NCBI GenBank assembly: GCA_051252515.1
Contig: JBPOFS010000002.1
Coordinates: forward strand, 434,001-498,000
Length of the DNA stretch: 64,000 nucleotides
Source of the DNA: UBA5078 sp051252515
Lineage (GTDB): Bacteria > Pseudomonadota > Gammaproteobacteria > Pseudomonadales > Pseudohongiellaceae
Direction: 5' to 3'
Positions 37,220-46,324 of the stretch are shown here, piece after piece (the first letter of the stretch is position 1; each line of letters starts with the position of its first letter). The translations under genes were made by a program, and so were the position numbers. The notes under the pieces are model-generated. The model was not told the DNA's origin. It saw only the letters and a list, made by a program, of their open reading frames with translations, and searched no databases.

Positions 37220-39373
37220 ATGAAATATCCCCTCCGTAAGTCACTTCTAGCCGCGTCAATTTTCCTTGTCGCTGGCAGCTTCACCGTTAATTCCTACTCT
37301 CAAGAAAGCAGTGCGGATGACAGCACTGTACGTTACCCGTCTACCTACTTTACAGAGTGGGCACCCACTACTGCACAAGACATGATTAACCGTATCCCTG
37401 GGGTCGGGAATATCACTGGTGGAGGCGGTGGTTTCGGTGGCGGTGGCGGAGGACGCGGCCTTGGGGCTGGTGGTGGTGATGAGATCCTTATCGATGGCAA
37501 GCGCATGGCCGGCAAAGGAAATTCATCAAGCGATACGCTAACAAGAATTACAGCCGCGCAAGTAGATTACATTGAGCTCATACGCGGTACCTCTGGGGCC
37601 TTGGATGTGCGCAGCAGCGGACAGATTATCAACGTCGTGTTGTTAGAGGCTCTTGATGCCAATACTGTCTCTTATCAGATTAATGCCGATCGATCCCCGG
37701 ATGGCTCGGTGATGCCGGGAGGCTCTGTAGCCTACAGTGGTCAGGCCGGAGCATTGAATTATGTATTAAGTGCCGTGGTTGAGCCTCGTTATGACTATTA
37801 TTTGAGCAAAGAGACGAGTCGCTTAGGGGATTGGTCCCTCAATGATGAGGTGCGCGAAGAGCGTACTCGTGATCGTAGAGACTATATTTACTCAACGAAT
37901 TTAGGCTATGACATTAATGAGAGCAGCAGTGTTCGTTTGAACGGCTTGTACGCTGTGCGAGATGGCCAGAATGATGTGGCGCGTTATACCACGGATTTGC
38001 TCACAAACCCGTCGACCCTGGCTGTTCAGCGAGAAGATACGCCTAAAGACGAGGATGAGTGGGAGATCGGCGGTGACTACGAGTATAACTTTAGCAATGG
38101 TCAGCGTTTCAAAGTGTTGTTTATTGCTAATGAAGGGAACGAGTCGCAAGTACAAGAACGATACGATGTGTTTGCTGATGGCACTGAGGCGAAAGATCTC
38201 TACTTAGCCACGGCTAGTACGACAAGAGAGCGTATTATTCGCGCGTCTCACTCGATGGGGATCTTTGATGGGCAAGATATCGAATTTGGTGTCGAGCGAG
38301 CCCAGACCATTCTTGATTCTAGTTTGCGATACGCTATTGCAAGCTCAACGGGGACGCCATCGGCGGCTTTTGGTGGTTTGGTGCCACAAGCGGTAAGTAT
38401 TGCGGATTCAACGGTAGAAGAGATTCGCATAGAGCCTTTTGTTGTCCATAACTGGCAGATTAGCCCAAGAATGTCGCTTGAGAGTTCGCTTGTTTATGAG
38501 ATGTCTGAGATTACGCAAACGGGTGACGCCCGTAATCAGCGTGACTTTGCTTTCTTGAAGCCCAAGGTTGATTGGCGTTTTGATGTGACACAAAGTTTCC
38601 AAGTGAACTGGACCGCCCAGAAATCTGTGCGCCAGCTTAGTTTTAGTGATTTTGTGGCAACCAGTGATAACCAAGACAACGACTCCAATACCCAGGCAGG
38701 TAATGCCAACCTCAAGCAAGAGCAAGTGCTGCGCACTCAGCTCGGTTTTGAATATCGATTGTCTGAGGACGTCGGTGTGGTGGAAGGTGATGTCTTCTGG
38801 ATGAAGCATTTGGATGTAATTGATCGTATGGATATCTCCAGCTCCCCTGCGGATTTAGCCTCTACGAACGGCAACATAGGAGATGGCATCATGTACGGCG
38901 CCAACCTAAGCGCTAGTCTCCGTATGAATATGATCAATATGCCCAACTTGCTCGTCACGTCGAGCTTGAATGTACAGGACTCTGAAATTACAGACCCGTT
39001 CTTGGGGATTGATCGACGTTTCTCTAACTATCACCGTGGACGCTTGGAGTTGGGTTTCCGCCACGACATTCCAAGTTTAAGACTGAACTATGGGATGAGC
39101 TGGAATAACCGCTTTGATGGCAATATGTCGCGAACGGACATCGATGATATCGAATACTATGCAGGGGATCCCAATGTGCAGTTGTTCCTCGAGTTTGTGG
39201 GCTTCAAAGATCTGACATTCCGATTCGACGCCCGTAATGCAACGCGCAACAACCAGTGTCGCGAGCGACACCGCTATCTTGGTGCCATTACTAGCGGTAT
39301 TATTGAAGAGTATGAAGATCAGTGCGGCACCGGTGGTCGTGTGGTCTCTTTGAAAATCAACGGTACTTTCTAA
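37220..39373 (+). CDS. TonB-dependent receptor-like outer membrane protein with Gly-rich plug
   Basis: A 717-residue protein. A signal peptide (cleavage near SYSQE, about residue 27) leads to a plug domain (TAQDMINRIPGVGNI, DEILIDGKRMAGK, VDYIELIRGTSG) and a long beta-barrel ending in ...VVSLKINGTF with the C-terminal Phe needed for outer-membrane insertion. Residues 67-86 are almost all glycine, inserted between two conserved plug segments. No clear TonB box is seen. No tonB, exbB or ligand-specific gene is nearby. The substrate is unknown. Confidence 0.75.
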   Translation: MKYPLRKSLLAASIFLVAGSFTVNSYSQESSADDSTVRYPSTYFTEWAPTTAQDMINRIPGVGNITGGGGGFGGGGGGRGLGAGGGDEILIDGKRMAGKGNSSSDTLTRITAAQVDYIELIRGTSGALDVRSSGQIINVVLLEALDANTVSYQINADRSPDGSVMPGGSVAYSGQAGALNYVLSAVVEPRYDYYLSKETSRLGDWSLNDEVREERTRDRRDYIYSTNLGYDINESSSVRLNGLYAVRDGQNDVARYTTDLLTNPSTLAVQREDTPKDEDEWEIGGDYEYNFSNGQRFKVLFIANEGNESQVQERYDVFADGTEAKDLYLATASTTRERIIRASHSMGIFDGQDIEFGVERAQTILDSSLRYAIASSTGTPSAAFGGLVPQAVSIADSTVEEIRIEPFVVHNWQISPRMSLESSLVYEMSEITQTGDARNQRDFAFLKPKVDWRFDVTQSFQVNWTAQKSVRQLSFSDFVATSDNQDNDSNTQAGNANLKQEQVLRTQLGFEYRLSEDVGVVEGDVFWMKHLDVIDRMDISSSPADLASTNGNIGDGIMYGANLSASLRMNMINMPNLLVTSSLNVQDSEITDPFLGIDRRFSNYHRGRLELGFRHDIPSLRLNYGMSWNNRFDGNMSRTDIDDIEYYAGDPNVQLFLEFVGFKDLTFRFDARNATRNNQCRERHRYLGAITSGIIEEYEDQCGTGGRVVSLKINGTF

Positions 39374-39380
39374 CGCCGCC

Positions 39381-39412
39381 ACACCCGAAGTGCACTGATG
39401 TGCTTCGGGTGT
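39381..39412 (+). terminator. Hairpin after the receptor gene
   Basis: A 14-bp stem (39381-39394 with 39399-39412), including two G-U pairs, is capped by a CTGA loop. No T-run follows. It may act as a weak terminator or mRNA-stabilising hairpin and ends 20 bases before the mscS start. Confidence 0.55.
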
Positions 39413-39431
39413 GACGCTACACAGGATCTTA

Positions 39432-40778
39432 ATGCTAGAGCAATACGAAGCCGGCCGTGCATGGCTTGAAAGTTATCCCGAACTCAATACATTGATCAGC
39501 GCTTTAGCGCTATTGTTAGCCGCATGGCTCTCTAACTGGGTCATGAAGCGCATTCTCCTGCGCGGTATCGAGCGCGCCCTTCGTGCGACGCCTATAGGCC
39601 ATGACTCGGCGATCATTGATGCGAAGATTATTTCGCGTCTTTCCAATATTGTCCCCGCACTAATAATTTCGATAGGCGTCGGTTTCGTTCCGGACGTCCC
39701 TGAGGCGGTTGTCTTGGTGGTGCGTAACGTCTGTAGCGCAATCGTGGTGCTTGTCTTCGCCTTGGCGTTTAGCAGTGGTTTGAACTTGATCAACACGCTT
39801 TATGAGCGCCGACCCGATGCGAGAGTCCGGCCGGTAAAAGGCTATATTCAAGTCATTCAAATTGTCGTTTATTTATTGGCATTAATTCTCATAATCGCGG
39901 CGTTGATTGATCGCTCCCCGTTGATACTTCTGTCAGGGCTTGGCGCCATGGCCGCAGTCTTGATCTTGGTGTTTCAGGACACATTGCTCTCATTGGTGGC
40001 TAGTGTGCAGATTTCGTCCAATGACATCGTACGGGTGGGCGATTGGGTAGAGATGCCAGGGTTGAACGCAGATGGTGACGTGATCGACATCGCGTTGCAC
40101 ACAATCAAGATTCAAAACTGGGACAAGACGATTACTACCGTTCCCACTAAACGCTTCATTTCCGATCCGTTTAAGAACTGGCGCGGGATGAAAGACATCG
40201 GTGGGCGGCGCATAAAGCGTGCGTTGCTATTAGACCAAACGAGTGTGCACTTTCTGGCTGGCGATGAGGTTTCAAAACTGCATCGTTTTAGTTTGATCAA
40301 TGAATATCTCTCTAAGAAAGATCAGGAAATTAAAAAATGGAATCTTGAGCTCAAGGAGAGTGGGAAGGAAACGGTTAATACTCGGCGCATTACCAATATT
40401 GGCACTTTCCGAGCATACGTTGAACAGTACTTGCGTAAGCACAAGCAAGTGCGACAAGACATGACACTGATTGTTCGACAATTGCCGATCACGTCGGATG
40501 GTTTGCCCTTAGAGGTTTACTGTTTTACTACTACGACAGTATGGCCTGAGTACGAAGGGATTCAATCGGATATTTTCGATCATTTACTCGCGATCTTGCC
40601 TGAGTTTGGTTTGCGTGTGTTTCAGCATCCGAGTGGCAATGATATGCGTGAAATGGGCAAGCGCCTTGCGTCGGCACCTGCCCGTCTCGAGCAACCTGCA
40701 GATCAAGAGTCCTTGGACTTAGCCTCTGCCGCAGACGCTACTAAAGCGGCTGATGCAGCATCCGAGTCTGGCCCTTGA
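39432..40778 (+). CDS. MscS-family mechanosensitive channel
   Basis: A 448-residue inner-membrane protein with N-terminal helices (TLISALALLLAAWLSNWVM onward) and the MscS pore/beta domain. The pore segment reads LLSGLGAMAAVLILVFQDTLLSLVA, followed by IVRVGDWVEMPGLNADGDVIDIALHTIKI and the TVPTKRFISDPFKNW motif. Such channels release solutes on hypo-osmotic shock. I chose ATG 39432, preceded by CAGGA, over GTG 39411 within the hairpin. The Ala/Ser/Asp-rich C-terminal tail (about residues 425-448) is encoded antisense to the tail of the next gene. Confidence 0.85.
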   Translation: MLEQYEAGRAWLESYPELNTLISALALLLAAWLSNWVMKRILLRGIERALRATPIGHDSAIIDAKIISRLSNIVPALIISIGVGFVPDVPEAVVLVVRNVCSAIVVLVFALAFSSGLNLINTLYERRPDARVRPVKGYIQVIQIVVYLLALILIIAALIDRSPLILLSGLGAMAAVLILVFQDTLLSLVASVQISSNDIVRVGDWVEMPGLNADGDVIDIALHTIKIQNWDKTITTVPTKRFISDPFKNWRGMKDIGGRRIKRALLLDQTSVHFLAGDEVSKLHRFSLINEYLSKKDQEIKKWNLELKESGKETVNTRRITNIGTFRAYVEQYLRKHKQVRQDMTLIVRQLPITSDGLPLEVYCFTTTTVWPEYEGIQSDIFDHLLAILPEFGLRVFQHPSGNDMREMGKRLASAPARLEQPADQESLDLASAADATKAADAASESGP

Positions 40779-42325
40779 TCGTTTAGCCATTTGACCTCAT
40801 AGAGGTCGCGACGGCGATCCAAGTAGTTGCGCACCGAACCTTCGTTGCGCAGCTTTTTCAGCTTCTCCAAATCCAAATCGACGATCAATGTCATTTCTGT
40901 ATTTGGCGTTGTTTCTGCCATGATTGCATCATAGGGAAACGCGAAGTCAGAAGGTGAGAACACCGCCGATTGCGCATACTGGATATCGGCATTGTCCACT
41001 TTGGGTAGATTGCCAACACTGCCGGCAATTGCCACATAGCATTCGTTTTCTATTGCTCGTGCCTGAGCACAGCAACGCACTCGCAAGTAGCCGTTCTTGG
41101 TGTCTGTCCAGAAAGGCACGAATAGAATTTGCATGTCTTCATCGGCTTGCAAGCGTGCTAGCTCTGGGAACTCCACGTCATAGCAAATCAATACGCCGAT
41201 CCTACCGAAGTCGGTATCGAACACACGTAAATTATCACCGCCTTCCATAATCCAATCGCGCTTCTCCGTCGGAGTCGGGTGGATCTTGTATTGCTTGTCT
41301 ACGGTACCGTCTCGGCGACATAAGAATGCCACGTTATACAGAAGCTCATCTTCGATGATCGGCATCGACCCAGCGATGATGTTGATGTTGTATGACACGG
41401 CCATTTTACTGATCGCTTGGATGATGGTGTCTGTATACGTCGTCAGAGACTTGATCGCATCGATCGAACTCGCATGAGTTTCGATGCCCATAAGGGGGGC
41501 ATTGAAGAACTCAGGAAACAAGGCAGCGTCACACTGATAATCGGACAGAGCATCTACGAAGTATTCGAACTGCTGCAGTAATTCCTCTACAGAGCTTAGG
41601 GTGCGCATTTGCCATTGCACGCAACCGATGCGGGCAGAGGTGCGTGGGCCACCAAACAGAGGACTCTTCTTGGGTTCGTAGTAAAGGTTGTGCCATTGCA
41701 GAAGCGTGGCATAACCCAGAGACGCTTTGTCCTCAGGCAAATAGGCCTTGAGCAGGCGCTTTACTTCGAAATCGTTAGAAAGCTGAAAGCTAAGAATAGG
41801 GTCGTAAATGTTCTTCTTTTTGACTTCGTCGATATACTCGCCAGGCGTAAAGTCTTTCGCGTGATGTTGATAGTTCGGGATGCGACCGCCAGCGATGATG
41901 GCGCTTAAATTGAGGCTCTGGCAAAGCTCTTTACGAGCTTCGTATAGCCTTCTGCCTAATCGTAGTCCGCGATAATCCGGGTCAACAAAGACATCTACCC
42001 CGTACAATACATCCCCTTTTGGGTCGTGGGTGCTTAGATAGGCATTGCCCGTGATTTCTTCGTAAGTGTGTTTGTCGCCGAAATTGTCATAGTCGACAAT
42101 CACGGCAAAGGCTGCGGCCACAACGCGTCCGTGGTCCTCAATGCAAATTTGCCCTTCAGGAAATACTTTTAACTGGGTGCGAAACTGCTTCTGTGGAAAG
42201 GCGCTATTAAAATCGTTATAGATTTTGTCCCACATGGCTTTCACATCCTCATAGTCCTCAAGACGAAGATGGCGCAAGCTGAGCTTGTGTTCGGAATCCT
42301 CAGGCACTTGCTGCGTACTAGTCAT
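40703..42325 (-). CDS. GNAT acetyltransferase / carbon-nitrogen hydrolase fusion protein
   Basis: A 540-residue two-domain protein. Residues 15-180 form a GNAT domain (VDVFVDPDYRGLRLGRRLYEARKEL is its acetyl-CoA loop). Residues 225-515 form a nitrilase-type amidohydrolase with the catalytic triad Glu (LFPEFFNAP), Lys (KQYKIHPTPTEK) and Cys (VLICYDVEFPE). This fused family is common in bacteria, but its substrate is not established; an acylated amine or amide is a reasonable guess. The C-terminal tail is Ala/Ser-rich and overlaps mscS by 76 bases in antisense. The gene may end the nosR-like transcript, 138 bases after pcp. Confidence 0.85.
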   Translation of the reverse strand: MTSTQQVPEDSEHKLSLRHLRLEDYEDVKAMWDKIYNDFNSAFPQKQFRTQLKVFPEGQICIEDHGRVVAAAFAVIVDYDNFGDKHTYEEITGNAYLSTHDPKGDVLYGVDVFVDPDYRGLRLGRRLYEARKELCQSLNLSAIIAGGRIPNYQHHAKDFTPGEYIDEVKKKNIYDPILSFQLSNDFEVKRLLKAYLPEDKASLGYATLLQWHNLYYEPKKSPLFGGPRTSARIGCVQWQMRTLSSVEELLQQFEYFVDALSDYQCDAALFPEFFNAPLMGIETHASSIDAIKSLTTYTDTIIQAISKMAVSYNINIIAGSMPIIEDELLYNVAFLCRRDGTVDKQYKIHPTPTEKRDWIMEGGDNLRVFDTDFGRIGVLICYDVEFPELARLQADEDMQILFVPFWTDTKNGYLRVRCCAQARAIENECYVAIAGSVGNLPKVDNADIQYAQSAVFSPSDFAFPYDAIMAETTPNTEMTLIVDLDLEKLKKLRNEGSVRNYLDRRRDLYEVKWLNDQGPDSDAASAALVASAAEAKSKDS

Positions 42326-42463
42326 TCATTACACTCCTACAAAGGTGGGGCTAAAGTATCGAGTATATTGACACGACTACCGAATTTTTGCGCAATAGTA
42401 TTTATGTAATTGGGCAATAATTTTGCAAGAGTTTGGCTGGCGATAACGGTGTTAAGGGCTTGC

Positions 42464-43084
42464 TTATAAAGCTTGAGGGTAATGATCCAAGGCTGTAAAG
42501 AGAAGGGTTTTCGTAAAGTGTTGTAAGAGTGCTGCGTCGCACTGGGTGTGCTTGCCACGATACTCCAGTTCTGTTCCAAATGGCGGGACGTGGGCGAAAA
42601 TTACAAGCTCCACATGGGAGGTCTGTGCCTTCAGGCCCTCGAGGCCATAGAGTAGCTCCTCACAAAGAAAAGCCCCCGCATCGTCAGAGCACTGCGCGTT
42701 AATGCCAGATTCGCGCAATGCGTTGGCAATGCTTGATAGTGGAGCGCTGCTATATCGAACGCTGTCGCCGTTAGCTTCGATAAGTTTATCCAGGGGCAGG
42801 CTGCCATTGTTGTCTTGCCGCTGCGCGCGCGTATTGCGTGCACGAGACTCCAAAGTGAACTGGCCGGGTTTGCCTTCTCCCATGCTAATGATGATGCGAG
42901 GACGCCAACGTTCAACTGCCCTTATTAAGTGCTGACTTGGCTCTCCCCAGCGCACAGGAATACGCAGGCTATGCGCTATATGATGGGTGCCATGATTGGC
43001 GCACAAATCCTTAGCCGCAATCCAGGACGCGTTGTATTGGCGTCCATCAAAAGGCGTAAACCCTGTAAATAGAATATGTGACAT
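42464..43084 (-). CDS. Pyroglutamyl-peptidase I-like cysteine peptidase (C15)
   Basis: A 206-residue C15-family protein. The start ILFTGFTPFDGRQYNASW is the family signature. The catalytic triad Glu79 (FTLES), Cys141 (DDAGAFLCEELLYG) and His165 (VIFAHVPP) can be placed. The enzyme removes N-terminal pyroglutamate from peptides in the cytoplasm. It follows the nosR-like gene by 16 bases. Sequence around the triad deviates from the best-studied Pcp proteins (LES rather than IER, LCE rather than VCN), so substrate range may differ. Confidence 0.75.
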   Translation of the reverse strand: MSHILFTGFTPFDGRQYNASWIAAKDLCANHGTHHIAHSLRIPVRWGEPSQHLIRAVERWRPRIIISMGEGKPGQFTLESRARNTRAQRQDNNGSLPLDKLIEANGDSVRYSSAPLSSIANALRESGINAQCSDDAGAFLCEELLYGLEGLKAQTSHVELVIFAHVPPFGTELEYRGKHTQCDAALLQHFTKTLLFTALDHYPQAL

Positions 43085-43100
43085 GGCCCATCTTTTGTTG

Positions 43101-45131
43101 TTACGCCGGCGTGTAAGTGTCGACGCTCCGGATAGGGATCCGCTGGCCGTGTTTCTGACGGTTGGCGATATCTTCCATAGAGTGTCGGCAAGTGCCGGCC
43201 TTGGTGATTAATTTACTCTCGCACACATCGCAGCGCACACATTCTTTAAAGTCGATTTTCTCACTTCTAATCGCGCCGGTCGGGCAGGCGTGTTCACATA
43301 CCTTGCAGATTCCACATTGTGGTACGCGTTTGATGCGCCATGGGGATAGTAATGACATTACGCCCAACGCTGCTCCCAGGGGGCACACGTAGCGACAGTA
43401 GAAACGCTCCACCAAAATGCTGGCAATGAGTATGGCAATCAAGATTCCCCAAAGCACTGCAGAGGAGCTAAAGAAGAATAGTGTGCCGAAAGGTTCAAAA
43501 TATTGAAACACACTGATGCCGCTGCCAAAGATTGCCACTCCTATGATGAGGGCGAGTATCGCGTATTTAATATACAGAGCTCTATCGTGAATAGCCTGAG
43601 GCACTTTTATGCGCCATGACTTTGGGGTAAACCTTGCGATGAAGTCTTGCACGGCTCCGAACGGGCAAAGAGACGAGCAAAATACACGGCCCCACAATAG
43701 CGTCGTAATTATTGTAAAAGTAATAATCATCAGCATGGGCAGGTTGTTCAGAAATATCCCAGGCCCTTGGCTAATAGCGCCGGTGATATGCGCAACGGAC
43801 AAAAATCCGCCCTTAAAAAACCCAAGATAGAGCATGGTAAAACTCAATGTCACCCAGCGAATGCGAGCGTCTTTGCGAATGAAAGCCGTCATGACTAAGC
43901 TAAGAATCCCCGTCAGAATAATCACTTCGATCCAAGGAGTTGTCCCCCAAGGTGGGGCGTACCACCAGCGAACGAAAATATTAGAATCAGCGATTCTAGC
44001 AAGTTCGATGTCGGCATCTGAGAGGATGGGCTCTTCATTGGCTAGTGCTAGTGCAAGGGGATAGACCGTGTATTCAACGCTGAAAAAATCCGTGCTGCCG
44101 CGTGGTTTATAAAGAATGTTAATGGCTTCTTTCGGATCGATATAGTCTTCTAAGACAATGGCACCAGCGTAATTTGCTTTGCCAGCAATGGCGCCAATAT
44201 CGCCATTGCCTGCGGTTACAAAATGATTAGGGTCTACTCGCTCTGGTTCGCCTTCGCCTTGTTGAACAAATAGCATTGAGGCGCGGAACAATGACGCGGC
44301 GCTGCCACCGACCCCGACGAGCATGAGGTTGTTTCCACCTAAGCGTGCGCGGGCATCTCGATCGGCGCGTAGGTACGCCGCATCGCCAATGAGGAACTGG
44401 CCGAGCTCTGTGTCACCAATATAGGTCACAGAAAGCTGGAGTTCTTGTTCGGCCGGCATTGGTATGGCGAGGGTTTTGATCATGCCCGCTTCGAGCATAG
44501 AGTCCCAATCATAAGTCTCTAGTTCCGCGCGACCATTCGCGGCCCATGCTAGGACTTCGTCATCAACTTCTTGGTAGTCGAGGTAGGCTGTCGCCACGCG
44601 TCTAGCCGCCCCTCGTGCGCCTTGGCTAATGCCATAGCTGGTCATGGTGGCGCCAGCGATGCCGTCAATATCTTCGGTAATCCGAAACTCGTCAGTGATG
44701 GCTTTATTTCGAAACTGCGCATGAAACGCAGGGATGGCCACAAAGTCACCGAGTGAGTAGCGGTAGGATTCTGTGTAGCTTAGTACCTTTAAACCGGTGA
44801 TAACGCCGTTCATGTCCATGCCAATCAGCATATCGATGGGGGCCGCAAAGCCTTTTTCTTCTGGTGGTACGTCGGCGCTATGAAACGCAAAGCCGACTTG
44901 AATCTCTTCGCCGTTATTGTCGGTTTTATAGCCGCGCATCACGGGAGGTTCGCCGCTCTTCTCAGAGAAACGCTGCGCATCGGGGAGGACTTGTGCTAAC
45001 CATTCGGGCTGTATTGTATTGCTAAATGGGGTGCGAACAGCATCGAGTGCATCGTTTTGAGCGTAAACAACAGAGGGTAGAGAGATGAGCAAGGCAAGCA
45101 GTGCCGCGCAGTAGAGACGAGTGGAAGACAT
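43101..45131 (-). CDS. NosR/NirI-family flavin and iron-sulfur membrane protein
   Basis: A 676-residue protein with a signal peptide and a periplasmic FMN-binding domain (IDGIAGATMTSYG, where the Thr carries covalent FMN). Several membrane helices follow, with two CxxxCP motifs (FCSSLCPFG, YCRYVCPLG), and a cytoplasmic ferredoxin pair (CGICKVCEHACPTGA, CVRCDVCESK). NosR feeds electrons to nitrous oxide reductase, but no nosZDFY is present, so another periplasmic acceptor is likely. The second ferredoxin cluster looks incomplete: the fourth Cys is displaced. I chose the ATG at 45131, which begins the signal peptide; the longer frame from 45224 reads into the upstream gene. Confidence 0.82.
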   Translation of the reverse strand: MSSTRLYCAALLALLISLPSVVYAQNDALDAVRTPFSNTIQPEWLAQVLPDAQRFSEKSGEPPVMRGYKTDNNGEEIQVGFAFHSADVPPEEKGFAAPIDMLIGMDMNGVITGLKVLSYTESYRYSLGDFVAIPAFHAQFRNKAITDEFRITEDIDGIAGATMTSYGISQGARGAARRVATAYLDYQEVDDEVLAWAANGRAELETYDWDSMLEAGMIKTLAIPMPAEQELQLSVTYIGDTELGQFLIGDAAYLRADRDARARLGGNNLMLVGVGGSAASLFRASMLFVQQGEGEPERVDPNHFVTAGNGDIGAIAGKANYAGAIVLEDYIDPKEAINILYKPRGSTDFFSVEYTVYPLALALANEEPILSDADIELARIADSNIFVRWWYAPPWGTTPWIEVIILTGILSLVMTAFIRKDARIRWVTLSFTMLYLGFFKGGFLSVAHITGAISQGPGIFLNNLPMLMIITFTIITTLLWGRVFCSSLCPFGAVQDFIARFTPKSWRIKVPQAIHDRALYIKYAILALIIGVAIFGSGISVFQYFEPFGTLFFFSSSAVLWGILIAILIASILVERFYCRYVCPLGAALGVMSLLSPWRIKRVPQCGICKVCEHACPTGAIRSEKIDFKECVRCDVCESKLITKAGTCRHSMEDIANRQKHGQRIPIRSVDTYTPA

Positions 45132-45145
45132 CGGTCGATCATTCC

Positions 45146-46324
45146 TTACGGAGCGTTTGTGGGGGGGGCAGAGTTTAACCCCTCGCGCTCTATTTCGAAA
45201 AGCCCTCGTAATAAAACACGCCATTGTGCGTATTGTTCTTCAACGGGGCCGGTAAGGCCGTTCACATTTTGGCTAAGCTCCAACACCGCTGGCGCTGTTT
45301 CGCTAACAAAGCCTGAGGCTAGGGCGACAAACTCTTGTTCGAAGATTTTGTTCCATTTATAACGGTTGTAGTTCTGACTCATTGCTTCAAAACTGCCTCG
45401 GTCCGTGTTGCCGTTGCGGGCTCTTCGCGCGCTGTCTAGCTCTTCATTCACTTGTTCGAAAGAATACTGGCGCCAAATATCATAGATTGGTTTCAAATCT
45501 TGATAGAGGGATTCGTAATACTCATCGATCGTATCGATAAACACATCATTGCGAGCACGAATATCAGCAACATGGCCCAGTAAAGGGTCGTTCTGGGCAG
45601 GGAGGCGAGTGATGGTGAGTAGGTTTTGAGTATCGGTGCTTAGAAACTCTGCGAACGCCTCGGGGGCGAGGTCGCTGGCATAGCGCAACTGCGTTACCTC
45701 TGCAATGCGTCTTAGCGTATTGGTGTCCATCGCCTCTCTAATGTCGATTAAGTCGTTGGCAATAGCGTTATAAATATCTTGAAATGGGTCTTCATTGTAG
45801 GTGATGCCGCCCCGATCTAGTAAAGAGGGCGCTGTGTCGGGGTAGTCGGCGACTCGCGCCACATCAGCATATTCGCGCTCTAGCCAAAGCCGTCCAGTGC
45901 TATCAATGGCCCGAATCTTAAGTTGTAAGTCGAGTCCGTTTGAGCGGATAACGGTGCCATAGATTTGCAGGTCCATCGAAGGGTCGGCGGCGGGCAGAAC
46001 GCGGACGATTCCCCACTGGTTTGAGTCAAGTAAAGTGCTGCGTAGCGCTACCGGTAAGAACTGCGTCTCAGTGCTACGTATTTCAGAGAATATGGCGGCG
46101 CCACTGCGCTCTATGGCTTCGTTAGTTTCTAGGTTCTCGAACACTTGAATGCCAATGTTAAGGGCCTGCAGGGTGTTGGGTCCCGAGATTGAATTCGCCA
46201 GCGCAACGGTGCCAACAGGCGTAGGGCCTGGTTCTGGCTCGGGTGGGGGCGCACTAGCGCAGGCGTGAAGGAGGATGACTAAAGCCCCGTAAACCACTCG
46301 GCGGTGTGCAGACTTAATCTTCAA
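45146..46324 (-). CDS. Hypothetical lipoprotein upstream of the NosR-like gene
   Basis: A 392-residue protein with a lipoprotein signal (MKIKSAHRRVVYGALVILLHAC, acylated Cys22) and a proline-rich linker (SAPPPEPEPGPTP). The mature part alternates beta-type segments (WGIVRVLPAADPSMDLQIYGTV) and acidic helices. I do not recognise the family. It overlaps the upstream gene by 4 bases and ends 14 bases before the NosR-like start, so the three are one operon and probably one envelope system. Confidence 0.65.
   Translation of the reverse strand: MKIKSAHRRVVYGALVILLHACASAPPPEPEPGPTPVGTVALANSISGPNTLQALNIGIQVFENLETNEAIERSGAAIFSEIRSTETQFLPVALRSTLLDSNQWGIVRVLPAADPSMDLQIYGTVIRSNGLDLQLKIRAIDSTGRLWLEREYADVARVADYPDTAPSLLDRGGITYNEDPFQDIYNAIANDLIDIREAMDTNTLRRIAEVTQLRYASDLAPEAFAEFLSTDTQNLLTITRLPAQNDPLLGHVADIRARNDVFIDTIDEYYESLYQDLKPIYDIWRQYSFEQVNEELDSARRARNGNTDRGSFEAMSQNYNRYKWNKIFEQEFVALASGFVSETAPAVLELSQNVNGLTGPVEEQYAQWRVLLRGLFEIEREGLNSAPPTNAP

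Noticed and set aside
42337..42579. 80-codon minus-strand frame overlapping the pyroglutamyl peptidase gene
   Set aside because: It mostly overlaps the well-supported peptidase in another frame and shows no motif.
45132..45224. N-terminal extension of the NosR-like protein
   Set aside because: It reads into the upstream lipoprotein gene in another frame and would hide the signal peptide that starts at 45131.
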